A stretch of 64,000 nt of DNA from Azolla caroliniana (lineage: Eukaryota > Polypodiophyta): contig JBHGNT010000005.1 of NCBI GenBank assembly GCA_043228905.1, forward strand, positions 7,564,001 to 7,628,000, given 5' to 3'. The translations under genes and the position numbers were made by a program. The notes below the pieces were generated by a model. The model was not told the DNA's origin. It was given only the letters and a program-made list of their open reading frames with translations, and ran no database searches. Of this stretch, positions 22,430 through 36,671 are shown piece by piece (the stretch's first letter is position 1; each line of letters begins with the position of its first letter).

Positions 22430-23020
22430 CCCACTCTTCGGAACATTAGAGAAGTTCGATCATTCCTTGGTTTTGTCGGGTTTTTGCGAAAATCCCTTCG
22501 TAATTACTCCCAATTGATGACGTCATTTACTGATCTTCTAAAAGGTCAAACGCGTAAGTCTACAAAACATATTGTCTAGAATGCTACACTAGACCTCACC
22601 TTTAAGGAACTCAAGGACCTGGTGTGCAAGGCTCCTTCACTTCTTTTACCCGATCCTTCAAAACTTTTGAGGTTGAAACCGATGCAAGCAATTATGCTAT
22701 AGGTGTTGTCTTATATCAAGATGGTAAACCAATAGCATTCGAGAGTAAGAAACGTGATTCTGCTCAATGTCGGTATACCGTTCAAGAAAAGAAATTATTT
22801 GCAGTTATACATGCGCGCAAGACATGGCGCCATTATCTTTATGGAAATCTCTTTGTGGTAACTACAAACCACGAGTCCTTGAAATATTTTTGTGACCAAC
22901 AAGACCTTAAAGGTCGTAAGGCATGATGGGCTGATCTCACCCAGGACTTTGATTTTTCCATGCGATATCGTAAAGGTTCCATGAACATTGTCGTTGATGC
23001 ACTAAGTCACATCTGTGAAG
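22430..23020 (+). pseudogene. Chromovirus RNase H
   Basis: It continues the pol frame past a stop: FLGFVGF near 22,460, then the RNase H core FEVETDASNYAIGVVLYQ (22,668-22,720), and the tether YRKGSMNIVVDALSH near 22,965. Stops lie at 22,575 and 22,924. The acidic residues of the TDAS motif are present. Confidence 0.85.
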
Positions 23021-23823
23021 TTAACATGCTTAGCTTCATTGAAATATCATCAGATCTTTATGATCACCTTCAAGGAAAGTATCTTGATGACATTTATTTT
23101 GCAAAATATTGGGCAAGAGTTGAGTCTGGAATAGACACCACCACATCCTCGAAGGAATACTTCCACATTGCTAACAATCTGCTCTACTGTAATGGGAAGG
23201 TTTGTGTTCCAGATTTACCCGAGGTCAAAAAGAGGATTCTTTTTTAATGCCATGATACACCCTCAACAGGGCACCCTGGAATACATCGCACACTCGTTCT
23301 CATCTCCACTCAATTCTATTGGCCTAAGATGCGTCCTGACATACATAGCTATGTGCCTAAATGTCACCAATGTCAGTTTAACAAAGTCGAGTGACTTAAA
23401 GCTGCAGAACTTTTACATCCCTTGGACATTCCCAATAATAAGTGGGAAAGTATATCCATGGATTTTATTGTTAGCCTTCCTCGCACCCAAAAGGGCCATG
23501 ATGCCATATGGGTTATGGTTGATAAACTAACTAAAATGGCCAGATTTATTGCTACTAAAACCATGGTAACATCTCCTAAATTGGCTTACCAATTCGTTGA
23601 CAAGTTATTTCATTTTGATGGGTTACTGATGGATATCGTGAGTGATCGAGATCCAAAGTTTACTTGTGATTTCATGACGCAAGTCTTCAAGAAGTTAGAA
23701 ACTACATTGAGCATGAGCTCCACGGATCATCCTCAATCCAATGGACAAACAAAACGAGTAAATCAAATTATTGAGGACATGCTTCGAGCATATGTTGGTA
23801 CAAAACCAACAAAATGGGAACGT
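23021..23823 (+). pseudogene. Chromovirus integrase, N-terminal and core (first part)
   Basis: The HHCC zinc-binding region (PQQGHPGIH in a shifted frame near 23,250; KCHQCQ near 23,360) leads into the catalytic core: SMDFIVSLPRTQKG (near 23,455), DRDPKFTCDFM (near 23,645) and DHPQSNGQTKRVNQIIE (near 23,725). The residue two after NGQT is Lys-Arg rather than the usual Glu. The reading is interrupted at 23,823 by the family T element and resumes at 27,083. Confidence 0.88.
23820..23823. other. Target duplication ACGT, left copy
   Basis: ACGT directly precedes the LTR start TGTCGTAG and is repeated at 27,083-27,086. The uninterrupted host codons read TGG GAA CGT TAT CTC. Confidence 0.88.
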
Positions 23824-24506
23824 TGTCGTAGTGTCTTTTGTACACTACGTGAAAAACGTATATAGTATTAGATTCAATAAAAAATGAAGAAATAGAAGAA
23901 AATAGCAAAATAAATGGAACATGCATAGGGCAAGATTCGAACCTTGCACCTCCATGTTAATAATGTAATGTCTTACCATTACACTAGCATTTCATTAGTG
24001 TTAAAGCATAGATGTCCCACATAGAAAGGTAAATTCACGCTAGGATAAACATTAGAAAAACGCATAACAAAAGAAAAAGCTATACATACACATCTAGCGT
24101 GCATGATAAAAAACGCACAAGTTAGAAAAAAGCATGATCACTTTAGATAAAGCATATAGTCTATCTATAGGAAAAGCATGGGGTCTATAGTTAGAGAAAA
24201 AGCATAGATTACTAAGACTTCCTCATCACTACATAAGGATGGGGAGCACAATGTAATTGTGTGAAAAATATTTGGGAAATTGGATATATTTCCTAAAACA
24301 CCAATTAATAAAATATACTCGTGGGATTCACGAAGTTTAAGATAATCTATCTCTTTCAATCTAAATTCATATTCTTACATAAATATTGATTAATGTAATA
24401 CTTGTGGGATTCACAAGATTAGCCTCAAATTCTTCCTCCTCCTAGTCCAAAACCCCGGTGGTTCCCACCCGACTCACGCAACGATCCGGAGCCGAAAGGC
24501 ACGACA
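23824..24506 (+). mobile_element. Family T 5' LTR of copy 2
   Basis: TGTCGTAGTG...GGCACGACA, with the 6-bp inverted ends TGTCGT/ACGACA. An antisense tRNA-like block lies at about 23,919-23,990 (B box 23,934-23,943). CACTACATAAGGATGGGGAGC at the expected core-promoter position (near 24,227) replaces the TATATAAGG seen in copy 1. Confidence 0.92.
23919..23990 (-). other. Antisense tRNA-like block in 5' LTR of copy 2
   Basis: On the minus strand CTAGTGTAATGGTAAGA (23,971-23,987) resembles an A box, and GGTTCGAATC (23,934-23,943) matches a B box within a self-complementary T-arm CAAGGTTCGAATCTTG. The acceptor stem is not convincing. Confidence 0.6.
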
Positions 24507-24510
24507 CAGT

Positions 24511-24529
24511 TGGTGAACCCGACGTGAAG
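24511..24529 (+). other. Primer binding site of family T
   Basis: TGGTGAACCCGACGTGAAG lies 4 bases after the LTR end. The same sequence with small changes occurs at 15,918 and 16,852. It begins with TGG, as expected for pairing with a tRNA CCA end. It is not the initiator-Met site, and the cognate tRNA was not identified. Confidence 0.7.
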
Positions 24530-24544
24530 GCGGGTGGCAAGGAG

Positions 24545-26386
24545 ATGGAGAATCAACAAGAGGCGATGAACATGATGATAATGATGTTCGAGCGGATGCT
24601 ACAAGAACAACGAGCGATGTCGGAGATCACGGGGGCAGTAAAGCGGCTCGTACAACGAAACGGGGAATTCAACGGTAAGGGTGTGTCACGCTACCTACGT
24701 GAATATAAGGCGGAGATGATGCAATATCGGATACCGGAAGGATTGCAAGTGATATCCTTTAGTCGGGTGGCCTCGGACGAACTACAAGAGAGAATCCACA
24801 AGATACAACAACAAAACTCGACATGGGAGTCCTTTGAAGAAGCTTTACGGGAGGCATATGACTATGAGAGATGGACGGGACGAGATCGACAAGAATTCGA
24901 CGAATGGGTGGCGTCGGAGAAGACTCACCGAAGTGCAACGCAAGCGTTCCTAGAGTTCGAGCATCGTTTTGCTCGACTCTCGGAGCGGGAACGAAGATTG
25001 GTGGGAGAAGATAAAGTCTTAATGTTCGTAAGATCGATCGATCGGAAAGAAAGGATGGACATTGGGATCGAACTCGAAGATGATGACGGTGCGAACGGTC
25101 TTACCGAGGATTGGGCCAAAGTCGAAAGGGTATGCCGAAGACATGATGAAAGGAAGTTGAGAATCTCGTCAACAACGACATGGCCCATGAAGGATGGTCG
25201 ATTGAGGAAAAACGATGAAGCCAATATGAAGGCCGAAATACAACATGATGGTACCACGGGAGAAAGAGTGGAACAAGACACCCACTCGTCTTGTGAAAGA
25301 ACGATGGCGAAGGATAAGGCCGATAATTCAAGTGTAGAAGGAAATTTCGGGATACAAGTGCCCGAGACATCGGGTCAAAAAGGGGTAAGCATAATAGATG
25401 TTTGCATAATTGATGCAGATAAAGAGTGTGAAGCGGATGTGATTAAGGAGGTAGCCACAAAAGACGAAATCGAATCGGAGGTGGCTATGGACGAATCAAT
25501 GGCGGATGGCCATATCGAGACTTCCCCACCACTGATTCTAGAGACTCCGGCGGTTGCGTTCGAAAGGCAACGTGAGACCGAAGAGACGGAAGGTGGCGGA
25601 GAGAAATCAAAGGTTGAAGCTGACGCGTATGACGGAGAGATAGCCGAGAATATGGCCATGGGTGAAACAACGGAGGATGATAATACCGAGGATTCCTACC
25701 CACTAATCCTAGAGACTTCGGCAGTTGTGTCCGAGAACCAACGTGAGACCGGAGAGACAGGAGGTGGCGGCAAGAAAGGTAAAGTCGGAAGCCAGTTAGG
25801 ATGGAAGGTGATCCGGACGGGATTCCGATCCGAAAGAAAGCCGAACCGGGTAAAAGAGGATTCGACCGAAAGTCGACCCGAAAGAAAGCCGAACCGAAAG
25901 GAAGAGAATTCGGCCGAAAGACGACACAAACTAAAGCCGAACCGGGCGAATGAGGATTCGGCCGAAAGACGACCCGAAAGAAAGCCGACCCGAAAAAGGG
26001 TCGAATCGGTCAAAACCGATCGACCGAGTCTGACTTGGCCGAACGCGAATACGAATCCGATCGGAAGCCGATCAAACCGAAAGTTGATCGGACGAGAGCG
26101 ATCCGGAAAAAAGTCAAGGTTGATGAAGACAAGAAAGAGGCCAGTAAAAGACACTACCACGAATGAACAAAGAATATGGTGGATCGGATGGCGACAATGG
26201 TTCGGGTGGAAAGAATGGGTCTACTCAAAATGGAGAGACAAAGTTGACATAGTGGGACAAACGGAGGATGAAGGGGAGACAACGAGCATCGGCAACTTCG
26301 GCACATACCGGAGGATGTGCGGGTTCGGAGGGGGCGAGTGTCGTAGTGTATTTCGTACACTACGTGAAAAAGTAAAAATAATATAA
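24545..26386 (+). CDS. Family T gag-like protein, 613 aa, intact
   Basis: The ATG at 24,545 is colinear with the start in copy 1 and lies just after the primer site; the frame is also open upstream of it. Residues 1-205 look like a plant retrotransposon gag/capsid: helical and charged, with WESFEEALREAYDYERW and FLEFEHRFARLSERERR. Residues about 270-420 are acidic and hold two copies of a PLILETxAV...QRETxETxGGG block. Residues about 420-535 are Arg/Lys-rich with repeated ERKPNR/ERKPTR units and probably bind RNA, in place of the absent CCHC knuckle. Residues about 540-575 carry seven tryptophans in 21 residues, five of them spaced every third residue. No protease or polymerase motif is present. 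The capsid role is inferred from element structure and composition. Confidence 0.8.
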   Translation: MENQQEAMNMMIMMFERMLQEQRAMSEITGAVKRLVQRNGEFNGKGVSRYLREYKAEMMQYRIPEGLQVISFSRVASDELQERIHKIQQQNSTWESFEEALREAYDYERWTGRDRQEFDEWVASEKTHRSATQAFLEFEHRFARLSERERRLVGEDKVLMFVRSIDRKERMDIGIELEDDDGANGLTEDWAKVERVCRRHDERKLRISSTTTWPMKDGRLRKNDEANMKAEIQHDGTTGERVEQDTHSSCERTMAKDKADNSSVEGNFGIQVPETSGQKGVSIIDVCIIDADKECEADVIKEVATKDEIESEVAMDESMADGHIETSPPLILETPAVAFERQRETEETEGGGEKSKVEADAYDGEIAENMAMGETTEDDNTEDSYPLILETSAVVSENQRETGETGGGGKKGKVGSQLGWKVIRTGFRSERKPNRVKEDSTESRPERKPNRKEENSAERRHKLKPNRANEDSAERRPERKPTRKRVESVKTDRPSLTWPNANTNPIGSRSNRKLIGRERSGKKSRLMKTRKRPVKDTTTNEQRIWWIGWRQWFGWKEWVYSKWRDKVDIVGQTEDEGETTSIGNFGTYRRMCGFGGGECRSVFRTLREKVKII

Positions 26387-27082
26387 CCGATTTAATTACA
26401 TATAAATAAATAAAATAATATATCAAGATATTTATCACATGCATAGGGCAGGATTCGAACCCTGTACCTCCACGTAGCCAAACCTCAACTTTACCATTAT
26501 GCTACCTTATCTTTAGTGTTTTATAAATAGATTTAATAACTATAACTGCTTTATTTGCGCCTACCTTTATTAAAAGGTAAATCATGTATTTTTAGAGTGC
26601 GTGAATATTTTATAGAAAAACGCAAGCAACTAAAAAGTGACTCATGCACATCTAGCGTGCATGAGCACTATATTTAGCAAATAAAAGCAAGGATTAAAAA
26701 AGCATGTAGTTATGCTTAGTCTCTCCCATCACTACATAAGGATGGGGAGCACAATGTAATAGGTGTGTGAAATATTTGGAAATTGGATATATTTCCGAAA
26801 ACACCAACCGATTAATATAATCGTGGGATTCACGAAAATAATATAATCTATACTTGTGGGATTCACAAGTTTCTTATATCTTTCTTTCAATCTAAATACA
26901 TATTCTTATCTAAATATTGATTAATCGAATACAATACACTCGTGGGATTCACGAAATTTCTATCTCTCTTTCTAATAATCTATTTATTACTAGCCTCATC
27001 TCATATTCTTCTTTCTCCTAGTCCAAAACCCCAGTGGTTCCCACCCGACTCACGCAACGATCCGGAGCCGAAAGGCACGACA
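26339..27082 (+). mobile_element. Family T 3' LTR of copy 2
   Basis: It starts TGTCGTAGTG directly after the purine tract and ends GGCACGACA. The antisense tRNA-like block is at about 26,440-26,508. In its middle part it resembles the LTRs of copy 1 (CTTTATTTGCGCCTACCTTTATT) much more than the 5' LTR of its own element. Confidence 0.92.
26440..26508 (-). other. Antisense tRNA-like block in 3' LTR of copy 2
   Basis: On the minus strand GGTAGCATAATGGTAAA serves as an A-box match and GGTTCGAATC as a B box (26,451-26,460) within CAGGGTTCGAATCCTG. The D-arm-like and T-arm-like parts are tRNA-sized apart. Confidence 0.6.
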
Positions 27083-27086
27083 ACGT

Positions 27087-27825
27087 TATCTCCCAATTCT
27101 GGAGTTTGCTTATAATAGGTCCATGCATACATCAACGGGATATAGTCCTTTTATGTTGATGTATGGTTTTCAGCCACGAGCCCCGATTGATGTTAATATA
27201 CATCATGCTGAGTTGCAAAGTACGCAAAACTTTCTTCAGGATATGCAAGATATGTTGCATATTTGCACAAGATAATATAAAAATAGCTAAAGATAGAGCG
27301 TGTTTTTATGCCGATCATTATAGGCAACCTCATGTATTCAACCCTGGATAGAAGGTATTTTTACGTGTACCTCACAATTCTAAGACATTGTCTAAGGGTA
27401 AGTGCACTAAGTTAGCCCCACGGTTTTGTGGATCTTTTACAGTCCTCAAACGCATTGGGTCATCAGCCTATCGTCTCTCTCTTCCCGATGGTGTTGAAAT
27501 TCATCCAATTTTTCATGTGAGTCGTCTAAAAGAACTTCTAGGTTCTTGCGACAATACAATTACAATTGAATCTTTGGTTACTTCTGAAGAATTATCTTCT
27601 AAACCACATGTACGAGAAAGAATTCTCAATGTTAAAACAAAAAAATTACGTACTAAAGAAATCCGAGAATTTAAAATAAAATGGATGGATAAATCAATAA
27701 AAGATGCCACATGGGAACGTGAAAATTCTCTCAAAACTAACTTCCCTAACATTCCATTGCAAGAGTGCAATGTTTTAAAGAGGGGGAGTATGTTACGGGC
27801 ATGGCCATATAATATCCTGTGGTGA
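27087..27825 (+). pseudogene. Chromovirus integrase C-terminus and chromodomain
   Basis: It resumes at YLPILEFAYNRS directly after the target duplication, giving the rest of the integrase core and then GYSPFMLMYGFQPRAP. A frame break follows near 27,250-27,390. The GPY/F-like part reads APRFCGSFTVLKRIGSSAYRLSLP (in part, near 27,420) and IHPIFHVSRLKE. The C-terminal PHVRERILN...FKIKWMDKSIKDATWE (near 27,607-27,720) is chromodomain-like, with the WxxxxxxDATWE signature that targets chromoviruses to chromatin. The frame ends at 27,825, just inside the LTR. Confidence 0.88.
27777..27788 (+). other. Chromovirus polypurine tract
   Basis: AAAGAGGGGGAG is followed by TA and the LTR start TGTTACGGG. 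The same tract and GGGGAGTATGTTA junction occurs at 58,896-58,881 on the minus strand. Confidence 0.88.
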
Positions 27826-28249
27826 GAATTTACCGTAGTATTCTATACACGTGGGTAAGTGTGAGGGTTAAACGAGAGTGTAAAGAAGGGGAGGATTACT
27901 TTTAATCCTCGGGATTGAGACAACCCATTAGGCCAAGTGTGAACTTGCCTGGGGGCCTTCGGTATCGCTATAAATAAGAGGCCTAGCTACCCTCATTTTA
28001 TCATCTTGTTGACTACGTTGAGACTCTGTCTTGTGGTGGGTCAACTCTTGTAGCAAGTGTGCCAGCACCAGGTACGACTCGACACCACGACGGTGGTATG
28101 GGACGCCGATCGAGGCTCGAGTCCGTCTCGATCCCTTCGCTCGGGGGTGGTCAGGTGGATCAACACCCTTCTTTCTTTCTCTCCTTTCTATCTATCTAGA
28201 TCTATCTTTTATCCTTATTTTATGCTTACATTAGTTCATGTCTCTAACA
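27791..28249 (+). mobile_element. Chromovirus 3' LTR
   Basis: TGTTACGGGC...TCTCTAACA with inverted ends TGTTA/TAACA, 459 bp. A TATA box TATAAATA lies at 27,969-27,976, followed by GAGGCCTAGCTACCCTCAT. The last part matches a segment in the minus-strand LTR at 58,411-58,885. Confidence 0.88.
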
Positions 28250-32503
<4,254 letters not shown>

Positions 32504-32706
32504 TTTTGTAGGGTAACAGAGACTTGTAGTTCTCTCTCGTGTAATCAAATAATTAATATTTTAAAACACCTTCCTTATTTGAGATCCTCAAAGTAATACA
32601 TTAATAATGATTTGCTAAGTACAACTAAGACTTGATTTTGATCAATGGATGAAAAATAGCCCAAATAAAATATATGATGACAAACATTTTCTAGTTGAGT
32701 ATAAAA

Positions 32707-33780
32707 TAAACCTAAAAGAATCAAAACGAATATGAGCATGTTTGAAGTATATGTATTTGAAAGTCAAGCAATGTCAGTGACTAATGCAAGTAGTTTGCAA
32801 GAGTGCAGTCTAACGCTAATCTTGACTCCCCTCGGCATGATCTACATTGTTGATCGAGTATGTCAAAGATTTTGTACTTATAAATACCAAGAAACCCTAT
32901 GTGGGTGCACTATATAAGAAGTCATGTGGTAGCACCTACAACATGTAACTAATGGACAACCAATTGAAACCATTGCACAACTATGATGAGGCAATGGTAG
33001 ATGAAGAGAATTGGAAAACTTATATGAAAGGTGAGGTAGACTGTAGTCATATCACGAACCTTCTCTATCATTAGATCATTTTTGTCACTTGTTTGATTGT
33101 GCTATGGGACCCCAAAAAGGGAGAGTCAACAAACAAAATGGAGAGCCAATTGAGGCGTTCCAAAGTGGAATGAAGAAGGGAGGAAACTTTCATATCATCA
33201 ACCATGGCAAAACAACGAGCGAAACATGTGGTGTCATAATAATAAACCTGAAAGATTCAAAATGAAGATGAGCATGTTTGAAGTATATGTACCTAAAAGT
33301 CAAGCAATGTCAGTGACTAATGCAAGTAGTTTGCGAGAGTGCAATCTAACGTTAATCTTGACTCCTCTTGGCATGATCTACATTTTTGATCGAGTATGTC
33401 AAAGATTTTGTACTTATAAATAGCAAGGAACCCTATGTGGGTACACTATATAAGAAGTCATGTGGTAGCACCTACAACATGTAACTAATGGACAACCAAC
33501 TGAAACCATTGCACAACCATGATGAGACAATGGTAGATGAAGAGAATTGGAAAACTAACATGAAAGGTGAGGTAGACCGTAGTCATTGCACGAATCTTCT
33601 AGTTCATTAGACCAATTTTGTCATGTGTTTGATTGTGCCATGGGACCCCAAAAGGGGAGAGTCAACAAACAAAATAGAGAGCCAATTGAGGCGTTCCAAA
33701 GTGGAATGAAGAAGGGAGGAAACTTTCATATAATCAACCATGACAAAACAATGAGCAAAACATGTGGTGTCATATGCAAC
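32707..33780. repeat. 536-bp tandem duplication
   Basis: Copy 1 starts near 32,707 and copy 2 near 33,243; ATGAGCATGTTTGAAGTATA is found at 32,732 and 33,268. The copies are similar throughout, with scattered substitutions and small changes. Each contains a short frame (SMFEVYV...CQRFCTYK) and the segment ATGGGACCCCAAAA. The parent sequence is not recognised. Confidence 0.9.
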
Positions 33781-35553
33781 AATGTTAGGTATGAACAATG
33801 TACATAACCATTATGGCTTACTATTTCGATGATCTTGAAAGCCATTCATGCGTTGAAAACCAATATATTATTGACCATTTAATCACACAAAATTTGGTTC
33901 ATGCGTCATGTCATATATTGCATACAATTTTGGAGCTTACCCATTATCTAAGCATCTTATAAAGCAGAATATCCATTTTAACATACATCATTGTAAACGA
34001 AAAAGGAGGATTATAAGACTCTTTACAAATTCGAGACTTAGCACTAATAAAATTTTAGGTTCAAATCTTATATTTGAAATGCACACAATCTTCAATGGAT
34101 GATAAGGTTTGTGCATATATTTTAGTTCTGAACAAACAAAAGATTGGACAAACAATGTAAGAGGGAACAAGATGGTGACATTCATATAACCCCCTTTTTT
34201 TTATACCATTGATGAAACTACACACCATGATAATAATAACTCTTGTGCAGATGATGTCTCTTGATAGTTATCTCTTTGCATAGATGCATTATGTGTTTTT
34301 TCATTATGAGAATGCATGGCATTAAACACACAATGTTTGACCATAAATATGTAAATGAGTGGGGACTGGCCCAATCTTGAGGCTCTAGAAACTTCTTACA
34401 CAAACGAAGTTTTAGTTACAAATTAAATTCAAAATTGTTCTTTGGCATCCGTACAACATGTACATGTTTATGTTTTATGGAAATTCAATTGGTGTTAGAC
34501 ATGTACATGTTTATGTTTTAAACCAAAATTTCATCATTGAATTGTCTAAGATCAACCTCCACATTTGCAATGTGTCACTTGATGGTGTTGAGAAGCAAAT
34601 ATCCTTGACACTCGAGAGGTACCCGACAACTATGGCAAACAATGAGCATGTATCCATTGTGAGGTTGAGACGATGTGTTTTCAACGAAATCAATTAACAT
34701 GACCATCATTAATAGCATGTAGTATTAGATTGTCCCAATATAAGGAGTTACCTCACAAGCTTTTTACGATGCTAGAGTCAAATGGTGTTGAGCTTTAAGA
34801 GTTTTGCTTTTTCGAGAGATGTAAAGGCATCCATGGGAAGCCACCTCCATACATCCATGATGCATTCATAACTCACCAAAATGTCTCATCATGAATGTAT
34901 GTGATAATCTATGCACCCCATGAATATTCAAATTTCATACCATACCCACCGCATATCTTATCCATTGATATCCATACCACATCATTCATGATTTGATCTA
35001 ATCCAAGGCCCACCCAATATTATTTGCAAACCATTCATTATAATACTCATCCCAAATCCATCTCGTATTTGTGCAACGATCTCCACCACGAACTTTCCCT
35101 ACCTTACCTTGAGTGAGAAAACATTTAATGGTCGTGGAACTTTTTTGCCTTGTGTTTTAATGATTAGATAAAATGTTGGGAAAATTACCAATGTACCTTA
35201 GACTATTTGAAGAACTTTTGAGAGGCTCTTATGTATAAATAGAATACAGTAAAATATCGCGAGTTTTCATTTCCTTTTTGAGGATGCCTCGGGACCTATG
35301 GTCGTAATGGAAGAGAGTCAACTCAAGGAGAAACATTCTTTTGTAGATTAGTAAAGCATTGGTGTCCCCACTATGCATAAATAGTGCATGTTTATGAATT
35401 TTGATGGAAATCCGGTTGGGCAATGTGCCATATCTTTGAATTGAAATGCAAACTCAATGAACTTCAAACATGTCAGACAAATGAGAGACAATTTTATACA
35501 TAGCATGTTCCGAGTATTACAATGTGGCTCAATGGAGATTTGGGTAGAAAGTT

Positions 35554-35851
35554 TATGCCATAAAATGGAACTCTTTGTTTTACAATATGGAGGGTTTGCG
35601 ATCAAAAGTCGTAGGATGGTAGTCTCAAAACTCATATGACAAATAAAAGCTCAAATGTCTCTTCTAATTGGGCACACTACACATGGAAATGGTATAAAAG
35701 ATTATGCCGTAAATGGAACCCTTTGTTTTACAATATGGAGTCGTTGCGATCAAAAGTCTTAGGATGGTAGTCTCAAAACTCATATGACAAATAAAAACAC
35801 AAATGTCTTTTCTAATTGGGCACACTGCACATGGAAATGGTATAAAAGGTT
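35554..35851. repeat. 149-bp tandem duplication
   Basis: Units start at 35,554 (TATGCCATAAAATGGAAC) and 35,703 (TATGCCGTAAATGGAACC). They run through GGATGGTAGTCTCAAAACTC and end in CACATGGAAATGGTATAAAA. A few substitutions separate the copies. Confidence 0.9.
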
Positions 35852-36577
35852 GATTTTGCTTCACACTATTAGGCCCACCTACCTATGATATATGTACGAT
35901 GGACAATAAATATTGCCACGCATATGCACTTTAGGACCCATATGGATGGAGCGAGGATGTAGATAATATCAAATTACAATATTATTACACTCACAAAAAC
36001 CGAACATGTTGGAACTTGGAACACCTACAATGAAATGATTAGAAACACCTAGCCACATTTTCTCGACCAATGTCATTTAACAAGAGAACTGGCTATTACC
36101 TTTCTTTGCACTCATAGTCACAAATTACAATCTTGAAATCATGAATGGGGCTTAGAGATGACTAGCAAGAGCAACCTTGTAATCTGGCACACAAGGAGAT
36201 TGAAGATGAGGGAGAGAATCTCACATTGTGATGTGAAGCACATGGAACCATCCCACAATGCTTTCCAGCATTATTTTTTGAATGCACAAACCTTGTACAA
36301 ACTCCCCCTTGCTTGCTTAGGCACATACTATAATCTCTACTCAAACATAGGAGCGACCCTTAAAGAAAATACCGAAGCCACATGTGGCTATGGCTTCTAC
36401 ACCAATGGAGGAGACCCACTTATGATGCTCGTTTAGGGTCCAACAGGTCACGTTCATGGCTCCTTTGATGGATGTAAACTATAGTAATCATTATCTCTTA
36501 GTTTAGGGCCCCCTTGGTATGAAACCATGTCAACACCATGTTACTAGTTGTACGAATGTGAATGTGTATAAACTACT

Positions 36578-36610
<33 letters not shown>

Positions 36611-36628
36611 ACGTACACGTACACATAC

Positions 36629-36671
<43 letters not shown>

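Larger units (their letters stand above)
23824..27082 (+). mobile_element. Family T gag-only LTR retrotransposon, copy 2, intact ORF
   Basis: A complete element of 3,259 bp: 5' LTR 23,824-24,506, primer site from 24,511, ORF 24,545-26,386, purine tract ending GGAGGGGGCGAG at 26,338, and 3' LTR 26,339-27,082. It is flanked by ACGT and sits in the chromovirus integrase in the same orientation. It has no pol domains. The ORF is uninterrupted, yet the two LTRs differ greatly in their middle parts and in length (683 versus 744 bp). The class matches what is known as terminal-repeat retrotransposons with a GAG domain (TR-GAG), which are non-autonomous. Confidence 0.92.
21115..28249 (+). mobile_element. 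Ty3/Gypsy chromovirus, 5'-truncated, with nested family T element
   Basis: Gag C-terminus, protease, partial RT, RNase H, integrase and a chromodomain-like end occur in this order. They are followed by a polypurine tract (27,777-27,788) and a 459-bp 3' LTR (27,791-28,249). The 5' LTR and gag N-terminus are missing; the left junction at about 21,115 is with the GC-rich relict. Integrase is split at 23,823/27,083 by a 3.26-kb element with ACGT duplication. The chromodomain-like C-terminus identifies it as a chromovirus. The related LTR at 58,411-58,885 has an iMet-like primer site, which agrees with this. Confidence 0.92.
32504..36519. other. AT-rich spacer with local duplications, no gene recognised
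   Basis: No domain-bearing frame is found between the E2 gene and the microsatellite block. Two tandem duplications (listed separately) lie here. Short frames such as 36,158-36,436 have no recognisable features. Confidence 0.55.

Noticed and set aside
32732-33423. Duplicated short frame SMFEVYV...CQRFCTYK as a gene pair
   Set aside because: The frames are only about 60 codons, end at different stops and lie inside a non-coding tandem duplication.
34453-34521. Repeat of ACATGTACATGTTTATGTTTTA 46 bp apart as a regulatory element
   Set aside because: A short local duplication in spacer DNA with no nearby gene start.
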